From assembly GCF_003931915.1 (NCBI RefSeq), contig NZ_RSAA01000015.1, positions 248,001 to 312,000 of the forward strand: a DNA stretch of 64,000 nucleotides, in the 5' to 3' direction. The position numbers and the translations under genes are program-made. The notes beneath the pieces were generated by a model, which saw nothing but the letters and a program-made list of their open reading frames with translations, was not told the DNA's origin and made no database searches. Source of the stretch: Saccharopolyspora rhizosphaerae (GTDB taxonomy: Bacteria; Actinomycetota; Actinomycetes; Mycobacteriales; Pseudonocardiaceae). This document shows, in pieces, positions 1 through 10,213 of the stretch. Each line of letters begins with the position of its first letter. The first letter of the stretch is position 1.

Positions 1-764
1 TGCAGGCCAGCGCGGACCTGCCCGGGGCGAGCGCCAGCATCGAAAGCCGCGGCCACACGGCGGTTCTCGGCGAGGCGATGAACCGCGTTCGCGCCGACCT
101 CGCGGAACGCCCACCGGGCACGCGCTCGGTCGTGCTCGCGCACGCCTTCGTCACCGGCGGTGAGGGCAGCGAGTCCGAGCGCACCATCGCCGTCGGCGGC
201 GTCGAGCAGGTGCCGGGCTCGGTCTTCGACGGCGCCGACTACGTCGCCCTCGGCCACCTGCACGGCCCGCAGACGCTCGCCGAGCACCTGCGTTACTCCG
301 GAAGCCCGCTGGCCTACTCGTTCTCCGAGGCGAGGCAGCGCAAATCGGTGTGGCTGGTCGACCTCGACGCCGAAGGCCTCGCCGAGGTCCGGCGCCAGGA
401 GCTTCCCGTCCCCCGGCGGCTGGCCACCATCGAGGGCGAGCTCGACGACCTGCTGCAGAACCCCGAGCACACCGAGGCGGAGGGCTGCTACGTCTCAGCC
501 ACGCTGACCGACGAGGTCCGCCCGCTGGAAGCCATGCGCCGCCTGCAAGAACGCTTCCCGCACGCTGTGCACCTGGAGTGGAAGCCAGCATCGGGCAAGG
601 CCACGGCCCCGCTGCGCTACGCCGAGATCGTCAAAGGCCGGGACGACAACTCCGTGGCCGCCCGCTTCGTCGAGGACTGCCGCGGCGCCGAGCCCAACGA
701 GTCCGAACGCGCGCTGCTCGACGAGGCGCTGCACGCGGTCACCGCGGCCGAGGGGGCCGGATGA
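1..764 (+). CDS. sbcD: Exonuclease SbcCD subunit D, C-terminal part (5' end outside window)
   Basis: This is the nuclease subunit of the SbcCD (Mre11-Rad50 type) complex, which opens hairpins and processes DNA ends. The reading frame is open to the left edge, so only about 254 C-terminal residues are seen and the first phosphoesterase motifs are missing. The GHLH metal-binding motif is present, followed by the SGSPLAYSFSE block that is typical of SbcD. The stop overlaps the sbcC start as ATGA, so the two subunits are translationally coupled. The identification is firm because the partner gene follows directly; the true start cannot be seen. Confidence 0.93.
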   Translation, partial: QASADLPGASASIESRGHTAVLGEAMNRVRADLAERPPGTRSVVLAHAFVTGGEGSESERTIAVGGVEQVPGSVFDGADYVALGHLHGPQTLAEHLRYSGSPLAYSFSEARQRKSVWLVDLDAEGLAEVRRQELPVPRRLATIEGELDDLLQNPEHTEAEGCYVSATLTDEVRPLEAMRRLQERFPHAVHLEWKPASGKATAPLRYAEIVKGRDDNSVAARFVEDCRGAEPNESERALLDEALHAVTAAEGAG

Positions 765-3715
765 GGCTGCACCGCCTGGAACTCACGGCCTTCGGCCCGT
801 ACTGCGACCACCAGGTCGTGGACTTCGACCAGCTCGGTGCCGACGGCCTGTTCCTGCTGCACGGTGACACCGGCGCGGGCAAGACCACGCTGCTCGACGC
901 CATCGCCTTCGCCCTCTACGGCCAGGTCCCGGGCGCGCGCAACGACGCCAAGCGCCTGCGCTGCGACACCGCCGACGACGAGGTGACCACCAAGGTCGTG
1001 CTGGAGCTGACGATCCAGGGCCAACGGCTGCGGCTGGAGCGCAGCCCCGAGTACCAGCGCCCGAAGAAGCGCGGCGAGGGCTACACCACCCAGCAGGCCA
1101 AGGCGTCGCTGACCTGGGTCGGCGGAGCTCCGGAAGGGCACACGCCCGAGCCGCTGACCCGCATCGACGAGGTCGGCCGCACCGTGCAGCGGTTGCTCGG
1201 CATGAGCGTCGACCAGTTCTTCCAAGTCGTCATGCTCCCGCAGGGCGAGTTCGCGAGGTTCCTGCGCGCCGACACCGGCGAGCGGGAGAAGCTGCTGGAG
1301 CGGCTGTTCGGCACCGAGCGGTTCGGCGAGGTCGAGAGGTGGTTCGTCGACCGCCGCCGGGAACGCGGGCGCGCGGTTGAGGCCCGGTCGCAGCAGGTCC
1401 GCGAGCTCATCGCTCGCCTCTCCCAGGTCTCCGGCGTGCCGCAGGTCTCCGACCTCGGGGAGCCGAACTGGTTGGAGGACATCGAGAAGCAGGCGTTGCG
1501 CGACCTGGAGAACACCGCCGCCGAGCACAGCCGCCTCCGCCGCGAACGCGACCAGGCCGAGACGGTGCTGGCCGAACGCCGCGAACTCGCCGAGAAGGTC
1601 CGCCGGGTCCGCCAAGCCCGCGCCACGCTCGCCGAGATCGACGCCAAGCAGGCCGAACACGAGGCGTGGCGAGCCGAACGCGCCGCCGCGACCCGCGCGA
1701 TCCCGGTCATCTCCGCCCGCCGCACCGCCGAACGCGCGGAGCAGGACCGCGACCGCGCCGAGGCCGAAGTCGTCACCTGGGCCGCGCGCTGCCAGGTCGA
1801 CCCCGCGACGCCCGCGGAGGAGCTGCGCACCCGCGCCGGTGCCGAGCGCGAACAGGCGGGAGCGCTCGCGCAGCTGATCCCCGAAGCGCAGCAGCAGGAA
1901 ACCGACCGCCGCACGCTCAGCGAGCTGGCCGAGAAGATCACCGCAGGCGAGCGCCGCGAGGCCGAACTCGTCGCGCAGCTCGACGGACTGCCCGACCGCA
2001 TCACCGAAGCCCGGAGGCGCGTCGAGGAGGCCAAGCACGCCGAACTGCGCCTGGAGACCACGCGCACCCGCCTCACCGAGGTCGACGCACTGCTCACCGC
2101 CGCGCGCGAAGTGCCCGGCGCCCGGCGGGAGCTGGAGTCCACCACAGCGCGTGCGCAGCAAGCCGTCGACGAGCACCAGCAGGCCCGCGACCGGCTGCAG
2201 GACCTCCGCGCCCGCCGGTTGGCCGGCATGGCCGCCGAGCTCGCCGCCCGCCTGACCGACGGAGAACCCTGCCCGGTCTGCGGGTCGGCGGAGCACCCCG
2301 AGCCGGGACGACCCGTCGACGACCAGGTGCGCGCCGAGGACGAAGAAGCCGCGCACGCGGCCGAGCAGCGCGCACAAGCCGCGCGGGAGCGGGCCACCAC
2401 CGCTGCCCAGCGGGCCGAGCAGCAGGTCAACAACCTGCTCGAACGGCTCGGTCAACACACCGAAGCCGCGCTCGCCGAGGAGCTGGAGCAGCTGCGCTCC
2501 GAGCAGGACCGGCTCAGCGCCACCGCCGCGGAACTGCCGCAGCGGGAGACCGCGCTCGCCGAGCTGGAGTCGGCCACCGACGAACTGGGTGAGCAGCTCT
2601 CCGCGTTGCGCAACGCCATCACCGCTGCCCGCACCGAGAACACCGCGCTCAGCAAGGCGATCGACGAGCGCGAGGCCCGGTTGCGGGACGGGCGCGGCGA
2701 TTTCGACAGCATCGCCGACCGCCGCGCGCACCTGCTCGACACCGCGGAGAAGTTCGAGCAGCTCCTCGCCGCCCGCACTGCCCGCGACGACGCCGCCCAG
2801 CGACTCACCGAGGCGCGTACCGCGCTCACCGAAGCCGCCACCGCAGCGGGCTTCGCCGGCGTCGACGAAGCCGTGGCCGCCGAACGCGACGAGGAGCGCC
2901 TCGCAGAGCTGGAGGAGGCCCTCGCCGAGGTCGACCGCCGCGCAGCGGGCGCCCGCGACGCCCTGGCCAGCGCGGACCTGTTCGGCGTCGACCCGGACAC
3001 CGAGGTCGGCCTGGAGCGCGCGTCGGAAGCGGCGACCACGGCACGCGAAGCCGCCGAACGCGCCGCCGCGCTCTCCCACCGCGCGGAGCAGCGGCACACC
3101 GAGATCGCCGACCTCGGCGAACGCCTCCGCGCCGCTTGGGCGGAGCTGGGGCCGGCGATGGCTGCGCACGCCGAGCTGGAGGCCCTGGCCGACGTGGTCA
3201 ACGGGCGAGGGCAGAACGCGCGCAAGATGTCGCTGCGCGCCTACGTCCTGGCCGCCCGGCTGGAGGAGGTCGCGATCGCGGCCACCCGACGCCTGCAGCG
3301 GATGAGCGACGGACGCTACTCGTTCGTGCACTCCGACGCCGCAGGGGCGCGCGGCACGCGCGGCGGTCTCGGACTGGACGTGCTCGACGACTACTCGGGC
3401 AAGGTCCGCCCGGCCAAGACGCTCTCGGGCGGCGAGTCGTTCTTGGCGTCGTTGTCCCTGGCGCTGGGCCTGGCCGACGTCGTCGCGGCCGAGACCGGTG
3501 GCGCGCTGCTGGACACGCTGTTCATCGACGAGGGCTTCGGCACGCTCGACGCCGACACCCTGGACCTGGTCATGGACACCCTCGACGACCTGCGAGCGGG
3601 GGGTCGCGTCGTCGGCCTGGTGTCCCACGTCGAGGAGATGCGTCAACGCATCGGCGTCCGCCTGCGGGTCCGCAAGTCCCGCCAAGGGTCAACACTGGAA
3701 GTCTCGACCTCCTAA
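761..3715 (+). CDS. sbcC: Exonuclease SbcCD subunit C (SMC-like ATPase)
   Basis: This is the Rad50-like ATPase that holds and regulates the SbcD nuclease. The 984-residue product has a Walker A motif GDTGAGKTT near residue 35. Long Ala/Glu/Arg-rich coiled coils flank a zinc-hook CPVCG near residue 504. An ABC signature LSGGESF lies near residue 888, and a Walker B region with [10 protein letters not shown] lies near residue 920. Length and domain order are normal for the family. The ATG at 761 was chosen because it overlaps the sbcD stop and begins the [14 protein letters not shown] block typical of SbcC; an upstream in-frame extension would run antisense to nothing and lie wholly inside sbcD. 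Confidence 0.95.
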   Translation: MRLHRLELTAFGPYCDHQVVDFDQLGADGLFLLHGDTGAGKTTLLDAIAFALYGQVPGARNDAKRLRCDTADDEVTTKVVLELTIQGQRLRLERSPEYQRPKKRGEGYTTQQAKASLTWVGGAPEGHTPEPLTRIDEVGRTVQRLLGMSVDQFFQVVMLPQGEFARFLRADTGEREKLLERLFGTERFGEVERWFVDRRRERGRAVEARSQQVRELIARLSQVSGVPQVSDLGEPNWLEDIEKQALRDLENTAAEHSRLRRERDQAETVLAERRELAEKVRRVRQARATLAEIDAKQAEHEAWRAERAAATRAIPVISARRTAERAEQDRDRAEAEVVTWAARCQVDPATPAEELRTRAGAEREQAGALAQLIPEAQQQETDRRTLSELAEKITAGERREAELVAQLDGLPDRITEARRRVEEAKHAELRLETTRTRLTEVDALLTAAREVPGARRELESTTARAQQAVDEHQQARDRLQDLRARRLAGMAAELAARLTDGEPCPVCGSAEHPEPGRPVDDQVRAEDEEAAHAAEQRAQAARERATTAAQRAEQQVNNLLERLGQHTEAALAEELEQLRSEQDRLSATAAELPQRETALAELESATDELGEQLSALRNAITAARTENTALSKAIDEREARLRDGRGDFDSIADRRAHLLDTAEKFEQLLAARTARDDAAQRLTEARTALTEAATAAGFAGVDEAVAAERDEERLAELEEALAEVDRRAAGARDALASADLFGVDPDTEVGLERASEAATTAREAAERAAALSHRAEQRHTEIADLGERLRAAWAELGPAMAAHAELEALADVVNGRGQNARKMSLRAYVLAARLEEVAIAATRRLQRMSDGRYSFVHSDAAGARGTRGGLGLDVLDDYSGKVRPAKTLSGGESFLASLSLALGLADVVAAETGGALLDTLFIDEGFGTLDADTLDLVMDTLDDLRAGGRVVGLVSHVEEMRQRIGVRLRVRKSRQGSTLEVSTS

Positions 3716-4232
3716 CCCCGGCGCAGCCCAGCCAGGCACGGCATCCCGGCCGCGGTGGACGACCTGCCCGCACCCGCCCACCACAGCAGCAGCACATGGC
3801 CGAGCAGGCGTCGACGGCGACTGCGCCCGACCCCAGCAACGACGACACCCAGCGGGTGACGTCACCGACTCCGCGGTTCCCGACGTCGCGCGATGCACGA
3901 GAACCGACCCCGTTGCGCCTCCCCACCGGCCCGCTCACCTCTCGCGCGACGTCGACGGTTGAGGACCCCGCTCACATGGCGCGCGAAGTGTGAACGGCCC
4001 GTGCTGACCAGGTACAACACTCGCCACGTAGCGAATCGTCCTGGCGTGTCGGACTCCAGGTGTGAGTGTGCGTCGTTGTTGCGGGGTGATTCCCCGCCGA
4101 GACTGCGCGGACGTCCCACCCCGCAGCCGGGCGAGGGCCACCCGCGACAGCGGGAGACGAGGACCAGGCCGACCACCAGTGCACTTCCACCCGCGGTGCT
4201 TCTCCACCTCAACCCGAGTCTCAAGAGGAGCT

Positions 4233-4254
4233 TCGAAGTTCGCGCGTGTTTCGA
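4233..4254. repeat. 22-bp palindromic intergenic repeat, copy 1
   Basis: The element reads TCGAAGTTCGC followed by GCGTGTTTCGA. The family consensus is TCGAAGTTCGC followed by its exact reverse complement. This copy closes the first 299-bp unit and its right arm is slightly degenerate. Confidence 0.6.
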
Positions 4255-4531
4255 CGTCTGAGGACCCCGTTCGAATCTCGCACGACATGCGAGCGGCACT
4301 GCGCTGACCAGGTACAACGCCCCGACAGGCCCCGGATCGTTCTGGCGTGTTGGGTACAGGGCGTGAGTGCGGTGCATGTCGGTCGCGCGGAGGGGGTTTC
4401 CGGCCAGGACTGCGCGGACATCCACCCGGCAGCCGGGTGAGCGACAGCGGGAGGTGACGGCCTGACCGACCACCCGTGCACCTCCACCCGCGGTGCTTTC
4501 CCGCCTCACGCCTGGGCCTCGAAGGGGCCGT

Positions 4532-4553
4532 TCGAAGTTCGCGCGAATGTCGA
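4532..4553. repeat. 22-bp palindromic intergenic repeat, copy 2
   Basis: The element reads TCGAAGTTCGC followed by GCGAATGTCGA and closes the second 299-bp unit. A further partial copy (GCGAACTTCGCGCGG) begins near 4569, just before the ogt gene end. Confidence 0.6.
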
Positions 4554-4671
4554 CGTTCGAGGGCCGCGGGCGAACTTCGCGCGGCATGTGAACCGGGGGG
4601 GCGGGAGGGGAGGGGCGCTCCGCGCCGGTCACGCCGAGGCGCCCCACACGGCCCGGGCCACCCTCCACCCT

Positions 4672-5172
4672 TCAGGAGTTGTGGCGTTCGTGTTCCAGGA
4701 GCCACTTCTTGCGGTCTGAGCCCCAGCGGAACTCACCCGCGGAACCGTCGCTGCGGACGATGCGGTGGCAGGGCACGAACAAGGCCACCGCGTTGCGGGA
4801 GCAGGCCGACGCGGCCGCGCGGACGGCCCTGGGTTTGCCGGTGAGACCGGCGAATTCGGAGTAGCTGACCAGTTTCCCGGACGGCACCGTCCGCAGCACC
4901 TTCCACGCGTGCTGCAGGAACGGGCCGGAGTGCTGGTGCACCGGCACGTCGTCGATGGCCTCCAGGTCACCCTCGTGGTAGGCGGTGATCGCCTTGGTGA
5001 CGGGACCGAGGTCGTCGACCTGCACCAAGTCCTCGAACATCAACGACGGCGCCACCTGCGGCAGCAGGTCGTCGGTCCAGGCCGTCCATCCGGAGGCGAG
5101 CACGACGCCGTCGGCGTCGACCACCGCGCAGAACGGGCCGGCCGGAGTTTCCACAGTGGACCACTTGATCAC
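4672..5172 (-). CDS. ogt: Methylated-DNA--protein-cysteine methyltransferase
   Basis: This suicide repair protein transfers methyl groups from O6-methylguanine to its own cysteine. The 166-residue product contains the PCHRIV active-site motif, with the acceptor cysteine near residue 135, and the preceding helix-turn-helix of the family (SGKLVSYSEFAGLTG). The GTG at 5172 is chosen because it overlaps the TGA of the upstream alkA gene as GTGA and begins directly before the family's conserved start. The alkA-ogt order matches M. tuberculosis Rv1317c-Rv1316c (from memory), which supports a joint alkylation-damage operon. Confidence 0.93.
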   Translation of the reverse strand: MIKWSTVETPAGPFCAVVDADGVVLASGWTAWTDDLLPQVAPSLMFEDLVQVDDLGPVTKAITAYHEGDLEAIDDVPVHQHSGPFLQHAWKVLRTVPSGKLVSYSEFAGLTGKPRAVRAAASACSRNAVALFVPCHRIVRSDGSAGEFRWGSDRKKWLLEHERHNS

Positions 5173-6674
5173 GATGTCTCCAAGTCTTCGAAGGATTCCT
5201 GCCGCGTCACGTCGACGGGCCGCGCAAGTGGCCCGCTGCTCGCGGTTTCCCACAGCAGCACACCGGCGTAGGACCGCCACGGGCTCCAGCGCCTGGAGTG
5301 CGCTAGCAGAGCGGCGGGTTCTTCCGGGATTCCTAGCAGTCCCGCACCCCGCCTCAGCGCGAGATCACCGGAAAGCAGCACATCGGGCGCCCCGAGCACG
5401 CGCATCGCGACGTAGTTCGAGGTCCACGGGCCCACGCCACGGATCCGCTCCAGGTCCGCGCGCAGCTCCGCTTCGTCACGCCCGGGGTGCAGCGCCAACC
5501 GTCCCTCGGCGGCCGCTGCCGCCAGGTCCCGCACGGTCTCCGCACGTCGCCGCGGTCCCGGCAGTGCCGCCACCGCGTGCTCGGCGAGCACCTCGGCGGT
5601 GGGGAAAAGCCTGGTCACCCCACCTTCGGGGTGCGGCAGCTCCTCGCCGAGCGCAGTGACCAACCGCTCGGTCGTCGCCCGCGCGGACGCGACCGAGATC
5701 TGCTGGCCGACCACCGCCCGCACCACGATCTCCAGCCCGTCGACCGCCCCCGGCACGCGGACTCCGGGTGAGCGTGCGACCGAGGACCGCAGGAGCGGGT
5801 CGGAGGCGAGCACGTCACCGACCGCGACTGGATCGGCGTCGAGGTCCAGCAGCCGTCGCAGCCTGGCCACGGCGCTGCCGAGGTCACGCAGGTCGGTCAG
5901 CCGCACCGTGCAGGAGACGTGCCCGTCGGCCGGGCGCAGCGTCGCGATCCCGGTGCCGTGCGGGAGCCGCAGCGACCGCGAGTAGCTCCCGTCACCGCAC
6001 TCCTCGATCCCGTCCAGCGCCCGCAGCTTCAGGAACCGCAGCACGCCGGCCGTGTCGCAGGGTGCCCGGAACGGCAACCGCAGCTGCACCGTCCCGTGCC
6101 CGCCGCGTGCACCGCGCCGCTGCCCGCGCAGCTCGGTGGGGGTGCGGCCGAAGATCTCCTGCATGGTGTCGTTGAACTGCCGCAGGCTGGCGAAGCCGGC
6201 GGCGAACGCGACGTCGCTGAACGGGATGTCGGTCGTCTCGATCAGCACCCGTGCGGAGTGCGCCCGGTTGGCCCGGGCCAGTCCCAGCGGACCGGCGCCG
6301 AGCTCGGCGGTGAGCACCCTGGTCAGGTGCCGTTCCGAGTAGCCGAGCTGGTCGGCCAGCCCCTGCACCCCGCACCGGTCCACGACCCCGTCGCTGATCA
6401 ACCGCATCGCCCGCCCGGCCAGGTCGGCCCGCAGGTCCCACTCGGGAGATCCGGGCACGGCGTCGGGCAGGCAGCGGCGGCACGCCCGGTAACCGGCGGC
6501 TTGCGCTGCAGCGGCCGTCGGGAAGAACTCGCTGTTGCTGCGCTTGGGCGTGCGTGCCGGGCAGGACGGTCGGCAGTAGATGCCGGTCGACCGCACGGCG
6601 TGGATGAAGGTGCCGTCGAACCGCGCGTCGCGCGCGGCCACGGCTCTGAACGCATCCTCTGTTCCCACCAGCAC
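5169..6674 (-). CDS. alkA: Ada-AlkA fusion: DNA-3-methyladenine glycosylase with methyl-sensing AraC-type N-terminus
   Basis: The 501-residue protein combines three parts. Residues 1-80 form the Ada zinc domain with the GIYCRPSCP cysteines that accept methyl groups from phosphotriesters. Residues about 95-185 form an AraC-type helix-turn-helix pair (GYSERHLTRVL, FASLRQFNDTMQEIFGRTP). The C-terminal half is an AlkA glycosylase with a helix-hairpin-helix (IRGVGPWTSNYVAMR) and the catalytic aspartate in LLSGDLALRRG. It probably both senses methylation damage and removes alkylated bases. A GTG at 6674 is the first in-frame start; GTG at 6668 is possible. It is divergent from ychF and overlaps ogt. 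Confidence 0.93.
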   Translation of the reverse strand: MLVGTEDAFRAVAARDARFDGTFIHAVRSTGIYCRPSCPARTPKRSNSEFFPTAAAAQAAGYRACRRCLPDAVPGSPEWDLRADLAGRAMRLISDGVVDRCGVQGLADQLGYSERHLTRVLTAELGAGPLGLARANRAHSARVLIETTDIPFSDVAFAAGFASLRQFNDTMQEIFGRTPTELRGQRRGARGGHGTVQLRLPFRAPCDTAGVLRFLKLRALDGIEECGDGSYSRSLRLPHGTGIATLRPADGHVSCTVRLTDLRDLGSAVARLRRLLDLDADPVAVGDVLASDPLLRSSVARSPGVRVPGAVDGLEIVVRAVVGQQISVASARATTERLVTALGEELPHPEGGVTRLFPTAEVLAEHAVAALPGPRRRAETVRDLAAAAAEGRLALHPGRDEAELRADLERIRGVGPWTSNYVAMRVLGAPDVLLSGDLALRRGAGLLGIPEEPAALLAHSRRWSPWRSYAGVLLWETASSGPLARPVDVTRQESFEDLETS

Positions 6675-6780
6675 GACCTCGATGTTCCCAGCGCGCGGGA
6701 GCGGTTACTAGCGGGAATCGGACATGGCGAGGACCACCGGGCCCGATGAGCTGCGGGTGCAACGCCTAGACTTCGCAGAC

Positions 6781-7860
<1,080 letters not shown>

Positions 7861-8088
7861 CCAGCGGGGCGTGCGGTCGCTTCCTCGCTTGACGGTGACC
7901 GCTGCCTCCAGCGCTTGGTACTCTCCTCTCGGCGGCGGTTGTCGCCGTTGGTGCACTTCCAGGCGGAAAGCCTGAATCTCTGCGGAGAGGCCTGAGACGA
8001 TCAGGCCATGTCCCGGTGGGGTGCTGCGCTTCTCATGCGCGTGAACCTGCAGTGCCGACCTCGGGTCGGTTCGCGAAAGGACATGGTC

Positions 8089-8442
8089 ATGTCTTCCAAG
8101 GACGAGAAGAACCTCAAGCAGGTCCTCGACAAGATCGCCAAGACGGAGGAGCCCCGGCGTTCCGCGATGCAGCGGATGCACGAGGTGATCCTCGAGGCAG
8201 CTCCGGACCTCAAGCCGCGGATCTGGTACGGCATGCCCGGCTACGCGAAGGCCGCGAGCACGCCGGTCCTGGTGTTCTTCCGGAACGACGAGCTGATGTC
8301 GCTCGGGATCAGCGAGAAGGCGTCGTTGTCACCCGCCGGCGGCAACGACGGCCTGCTCATCCCGTGCGCCTGGTACTTCGACGCGCTCGACGACACGACC
8401 GAACGCCGAGTCGCGGAAATCGTGCGCGCCGCCGTCGCCTGA
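8089..8442 (+). CDS. DUF1801 (YdhG-like) domain protein
   Basis: The 117-residue product shows the DUF1801 core: an AMQRMHEVILEAAPDLKPRIWYGMPGYAK block followed by a beta-rich half with LVFFRN and GLLIPCAWYFDAL. Members of this fold are small proteins of unknown or iron-chaperone-like function. The ATG at 8089 has AAAGGA seven bases upstream; ATG 8083 and 8008 are also in frame, but the former is too close to the ribosome site. A hairpin (GGCCTGA, 5-nt loop, TCAGGCC, 7989-8007) ends just before ATG 8008. The gene stands alone and ends in a terminator. Confidence 0.75.
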   Translation: MSSKDEKNLKQVLDKIAKTEEPRRSAMQRMHEVILEAAPDLKPRIWYGMPGYAKAASTPVLVFFRNDELMSLGISEKASLSPAGGNDGLLIPCAWYFDALDDTTERRVAEIVRAAVA

Positions 8443-8462
8443 CCGCTCGTTCGCACGAGCGG
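8443..8462 (+). terminator. Hairpin terminator after the DUF1801 gene
   Basis: CCGCTCGT and ACGAGCGG form a perfect 8-bp stem with a TCGC loop, starting at the stop codon. It has no clear T tract, as is common in actinobacteria. Confidence 0.6.
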
Positions 8463-9020
8463 AGTCTTCCGTCGGCATGTGACCGGTCGGGACCGCGCAG
8501 GCGGGTCCGGCCGGTCATCGCCTCCGCCCGCGCAGTGCGGTGCCGGAGGGGCGTCGATCGCAACGTCGAGATCGCCTACCCGCACGTCTCGGCGCTTGCT
8601 CGACGACTCGAGCGCTCACCCACTCGCCGGACAGGTGGCCTGACCTTCAACGGACCGCGTAGGCCGGAAGCGACTCGCCCCGACCCGAGTGTCGGGCTCA
8701 AGCCGCGGTACACCGATCTCGAAGAACACCGAGCCCTGGCTGTGACTGGCTCTGAGCCGGAACACCTGGGTGATCAGGCATTCACCGGGGATCTCGGGTG
8801 GATCACCTTGGCACCGCGGAAGTCGTGAGGTCCATTCCAGGGCGATCCGTCACCTCGGGCGACCAGAACGGGACTGACGACAGTGCGTGGGGCATTGATC
8901 AGTTCGGTTGGCTGCGTTTCGCGACGTCTTGCCCCATGACGAGCGGCTCTGGCCGGCGTTGCGGAGGGGAGTTCCCGTGGGAACTGTTGTCGTGGGTGGG
9001 TGGCCCGAGGAGGGGTGGGC
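8463..9020. other. 558-bp stretch without a supported gene
   Basis: Open frames here have poor codon-position bias and no family resemblance. A loose inverted repeat GGTGAT...ATCACC occurs near 8770-8810. The only functional signal seen is the ribosome site (AGGAGGGG, about 9008-9015) that serves the next gene. Confidence 0.5.
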
Positions 9021-9404
9021 ATGACCGCTGTGGTGCAGGTCAACGTCATCGTTGCGGACCTCGAGCGCAGCCGGGTGTTCTACGAGCGGCTGGGACTCGC
9101 CTTCCGCGCGCGGAACCGGCATGGCGACGGGCCGGCTGAGGCGTGGGTGTCGACGAACGTCGGCATCACCGTCGTGCTGCACTCGACGGAGTTCGCGTCG
9201 TGGTGGGACGAGTCCGCTCCTCGGCCTTCGCCGGGTGGTCCGCAGGTGGACCTGGACCTCGATTCGGCGGAGGCCCTCGACGCGGTGGTCGAAGCGCTCG
9301 ACACGACCGTCGTCAAGACACCGACGGACATGCCCTGGGGGCAGCGCCTCGCCATCGTCCTCGATCCCGACGGGTACCGGATCGGGCTCAAGGCGCCGCT
9401 CTGA
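9021..9404 (+). CDS. VOC-family (glyoxalase/bleomycin resistance-like) protein
   Basis: The 127-residue product has the vicinal-oxygen-chelate fold signature: an opening strand and helix VNVIVADLERSRVFYERLGL and a closing ...VLDPDGYRIGLKAP. Such proteins are metal-dependent isomerases, dioxygenases or drug-binding proteins; the substrate cannot be read from sequence. The ATG at 9021 follows an AGGAGGGG ribosome site at good spacing. The gene converges on the Clp-N gene with only 18 bp between the two stops. Confidence 0.82.
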   Translation: MTAVVQVNVIVADLERSRVFYERLGLAFRARNRHGDGPAEAWVSTNVGITVVLHSTEFASWWDESAPRPSPGGPQVDLDLDSAEALDAVVEALDTTVVKTPTDMPWGQRLAIVLDPDGYRIGLKAPL

Positions 9405-9422
9405 CCCCTGAGCCGACGTCGA

Positions 9423-9956
9423 TCAGGCGGACTTGGCTTCCGGGATCTCGAGGGCTGCTCGCAGGTCGTCCAGGTCGATCCCGGTGGTGCCCAGGACGGT
9501 TCGGCCTGGACAGTCGGCGCGCAGGAGGCCGAGGAGCACGTGGCGGCTGTCGATCGCGCGGTGCTTGAGCCTGATGGCTTCGCGGAGGGCGAGTTCCAGT
9601 GCCTTCTTGGCGTCCTTGGTGAACGGGACGTGGCCTCGGCCCTTGCGTCCTCCCGCGCGGCGGAGCGCCCCGGCACCGAAGATCTCGTCCGCGCGAGCGC
9701 TCACCGCGTCGAGGTCGATCCCCAGCGCTGCGAGGGCTTCCGCGTCCAGGTCCGGGCGGGTGAGGTCGTCGCGGATGCGCGCGTTGAGCTCGGCGGGTTC
9801 CACTCCGCACGAGCGCAGCGCTCGTGCGGCCACGCCTCCGGACGCCAGCCCGGCGAGCAGGTGGCGGGTGTCGATGTGCGGGGACTGCAGTGACCGGGAA
9901 GTCTCCTGCGCCACGATCACGGACTCCCTGGCTTCTCGGGTGAACCGCTCGAACAT
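9423..9956 (-). CDS. Stand-alone double Clp-N (Clp R) domain protein without ATPase
   Basis: The 177-residue protein carries two Clp amino-terminal repeats: FERFTREARESVIVAQ...SPHIDTRHLLAGL near residues 2-45 and FTKDAKKALELALREA...HRAIDSRHVLLGLL near residues 105-150. It has no AAA+ module. In ClpC/ClpA this domain binds substrates and adaptors; alone it may act as a decoy, adaptor or antibiotic/arginine-phosphate binder, which is inference. The ATG at 9956 overlaps the stop of the HTH gene by one base, and its AGGAGGA ribosome site lies inside that gene, so the two are co-expressed. Confidence 0.82.
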   Translation of the reverse strand: MFERFTREARESVIVAQETSRSLQSPHIDTRHLLAGLASGGVAARALRSCGVEPAELNARIRDDLTRPDLDAEALAALGIDLDAVSARADEIFGAGALRRAGGRKGRGHVPFTKDAKKALELALREAIRLKHRAIDSRHVLLGLLRADCPGRTVLGTTGIDLDDLRAALEIPEAKSA

Positions 9957-10165
9957 CACTTCCTCCTGCCGTGCTTCTTGTGGACGGCCTGACGGCTGAC
10001 CCCCAGTGCGTCGGCGATCTCCTGCCACGACATCCCCAGCTCGCGGGCGCGGGCCACCTGGAGCGTCTCCCACCGCTCCGCCAGCTCGCGGAGCGAGCGC
10101 ACCGCGCGCAGTCCGGTGACCGGGTCGTCGCCGGCGGCGGTGGCCGTCAGGTCCTGCTGCGTCAT
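9956..10165 (-). CDS. Small helix-turn-helix regulator, predicted autorepressor
   Basis: The 69-residue protein ends in a clear DNA-binding helix-turn-helix, ELGMSWQEIADALGVSRQAV, followed by a basic HKKHGRRK tail. It lies directly upstream of, and overlaps, the double Clp-N gene. A minus-strand promoter, TTGACA (10202-10197), 18-nt spacer, TACGGT (10178-10173), ends 7 nt before this ATG, so the mRNA is predicted leaderless. Two perfect 16-bp dyads cover the -35 and -10, which suggests that this regulator controls its own operon; that link is inference. Confidence 0.82.
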   Translation of the reverse strand: MTQQDLTATAAGDDPVTGLRAVRSLRELAERWETLQVARARELGMSWQEIADALGVSRQAVHKKHGRRK

Positions 10166-10168
10166 GAT

Positions 10169-10184
10169 GTCAACCGTAGTTGAC
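10169..10184. promoter_or_regulatory. Operator-like dyad 1 over the -10 of the HTH/Clp-N operon
   Basis: GTCAAC-CGTA-GTTGAC is a perfect 6+6 bp inverted repeat with a 4-nt spacer. It overlaps the predicted -10 TACGGT on the minus strand. Confidence 0.7.
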
Positions 10185-10197
10185 GTCTCGGTCGGGT

Positions 10198-10213
10198 GTC
10201 AACGTTGGTTGAC
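10198..10213. promoter_or_regulatory. Operator-like dyad 2 over the -35 of the HTH/Clp-N operon
   Basis: GTCAAC-GTTG-GTTGAC repeats the same half-sites exactly 29 bp from dyad 1. It contains the predicted -35 TTGACA of the minus-strand promoter. Confidence 0.7.

Larger units (their letters stand above)
3952..4560. repeat. Two tandem copies of a degenerate 299-bp non-coding unit
   Basis: Equivalent TCGACG sites occur at 3952, 4251 and 4550, giving two units of exactly 299 bp and a partial third one to about 4595. Blocks shared between the units include GCTGACCAGGTACAAC, ACTGCGCGGAC, GACAGCGGGA and TCCACCCGCGGTGCTT; by eye roughly 70% of positions agree. Each unit ends in a TCGAAGTTCGCGCG palindromic element. 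The open frames across the repeat on the minus strand encode an internally repeated, low-complexity Arg/Pro/Ser product without a recognisable domain, so I treat the unit as non-coding repeat DNA between sbcC and ogt. Confidence 0.75.

Noticed and set aside
617-3685. Long minus-strand frame antisense to sbcC
   Set aside because: It mirrors the GC-rich codon pattern of sbcC and encodes a low-complexity Gly/Ala/Gln/Arg product; all SbcC motifs lie on the plus strand.
3862-4705. Two overlapping minus-strand frames in the 299-bp repeat
   Set aside because: Their products repeat with the DNA unit, contain no domain, and similar Arg-rich frames occur at the other repeat islands, so they are products of repeat DNA.
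7861-8007. Riboswitch before the DUF1801 gene
   Set aside because: Small hairpins occur, but none of the conserved cores I know (SAM, cobalamin, TPP, glycine) could be seen.
8008-8088. Leader peptide or N-terminal extension before the DUF1801 gene
   Set aside because: The ATG 8008 frame has no stop before the gene and no ribosome site, while AAAGGA points to ATG 8089.
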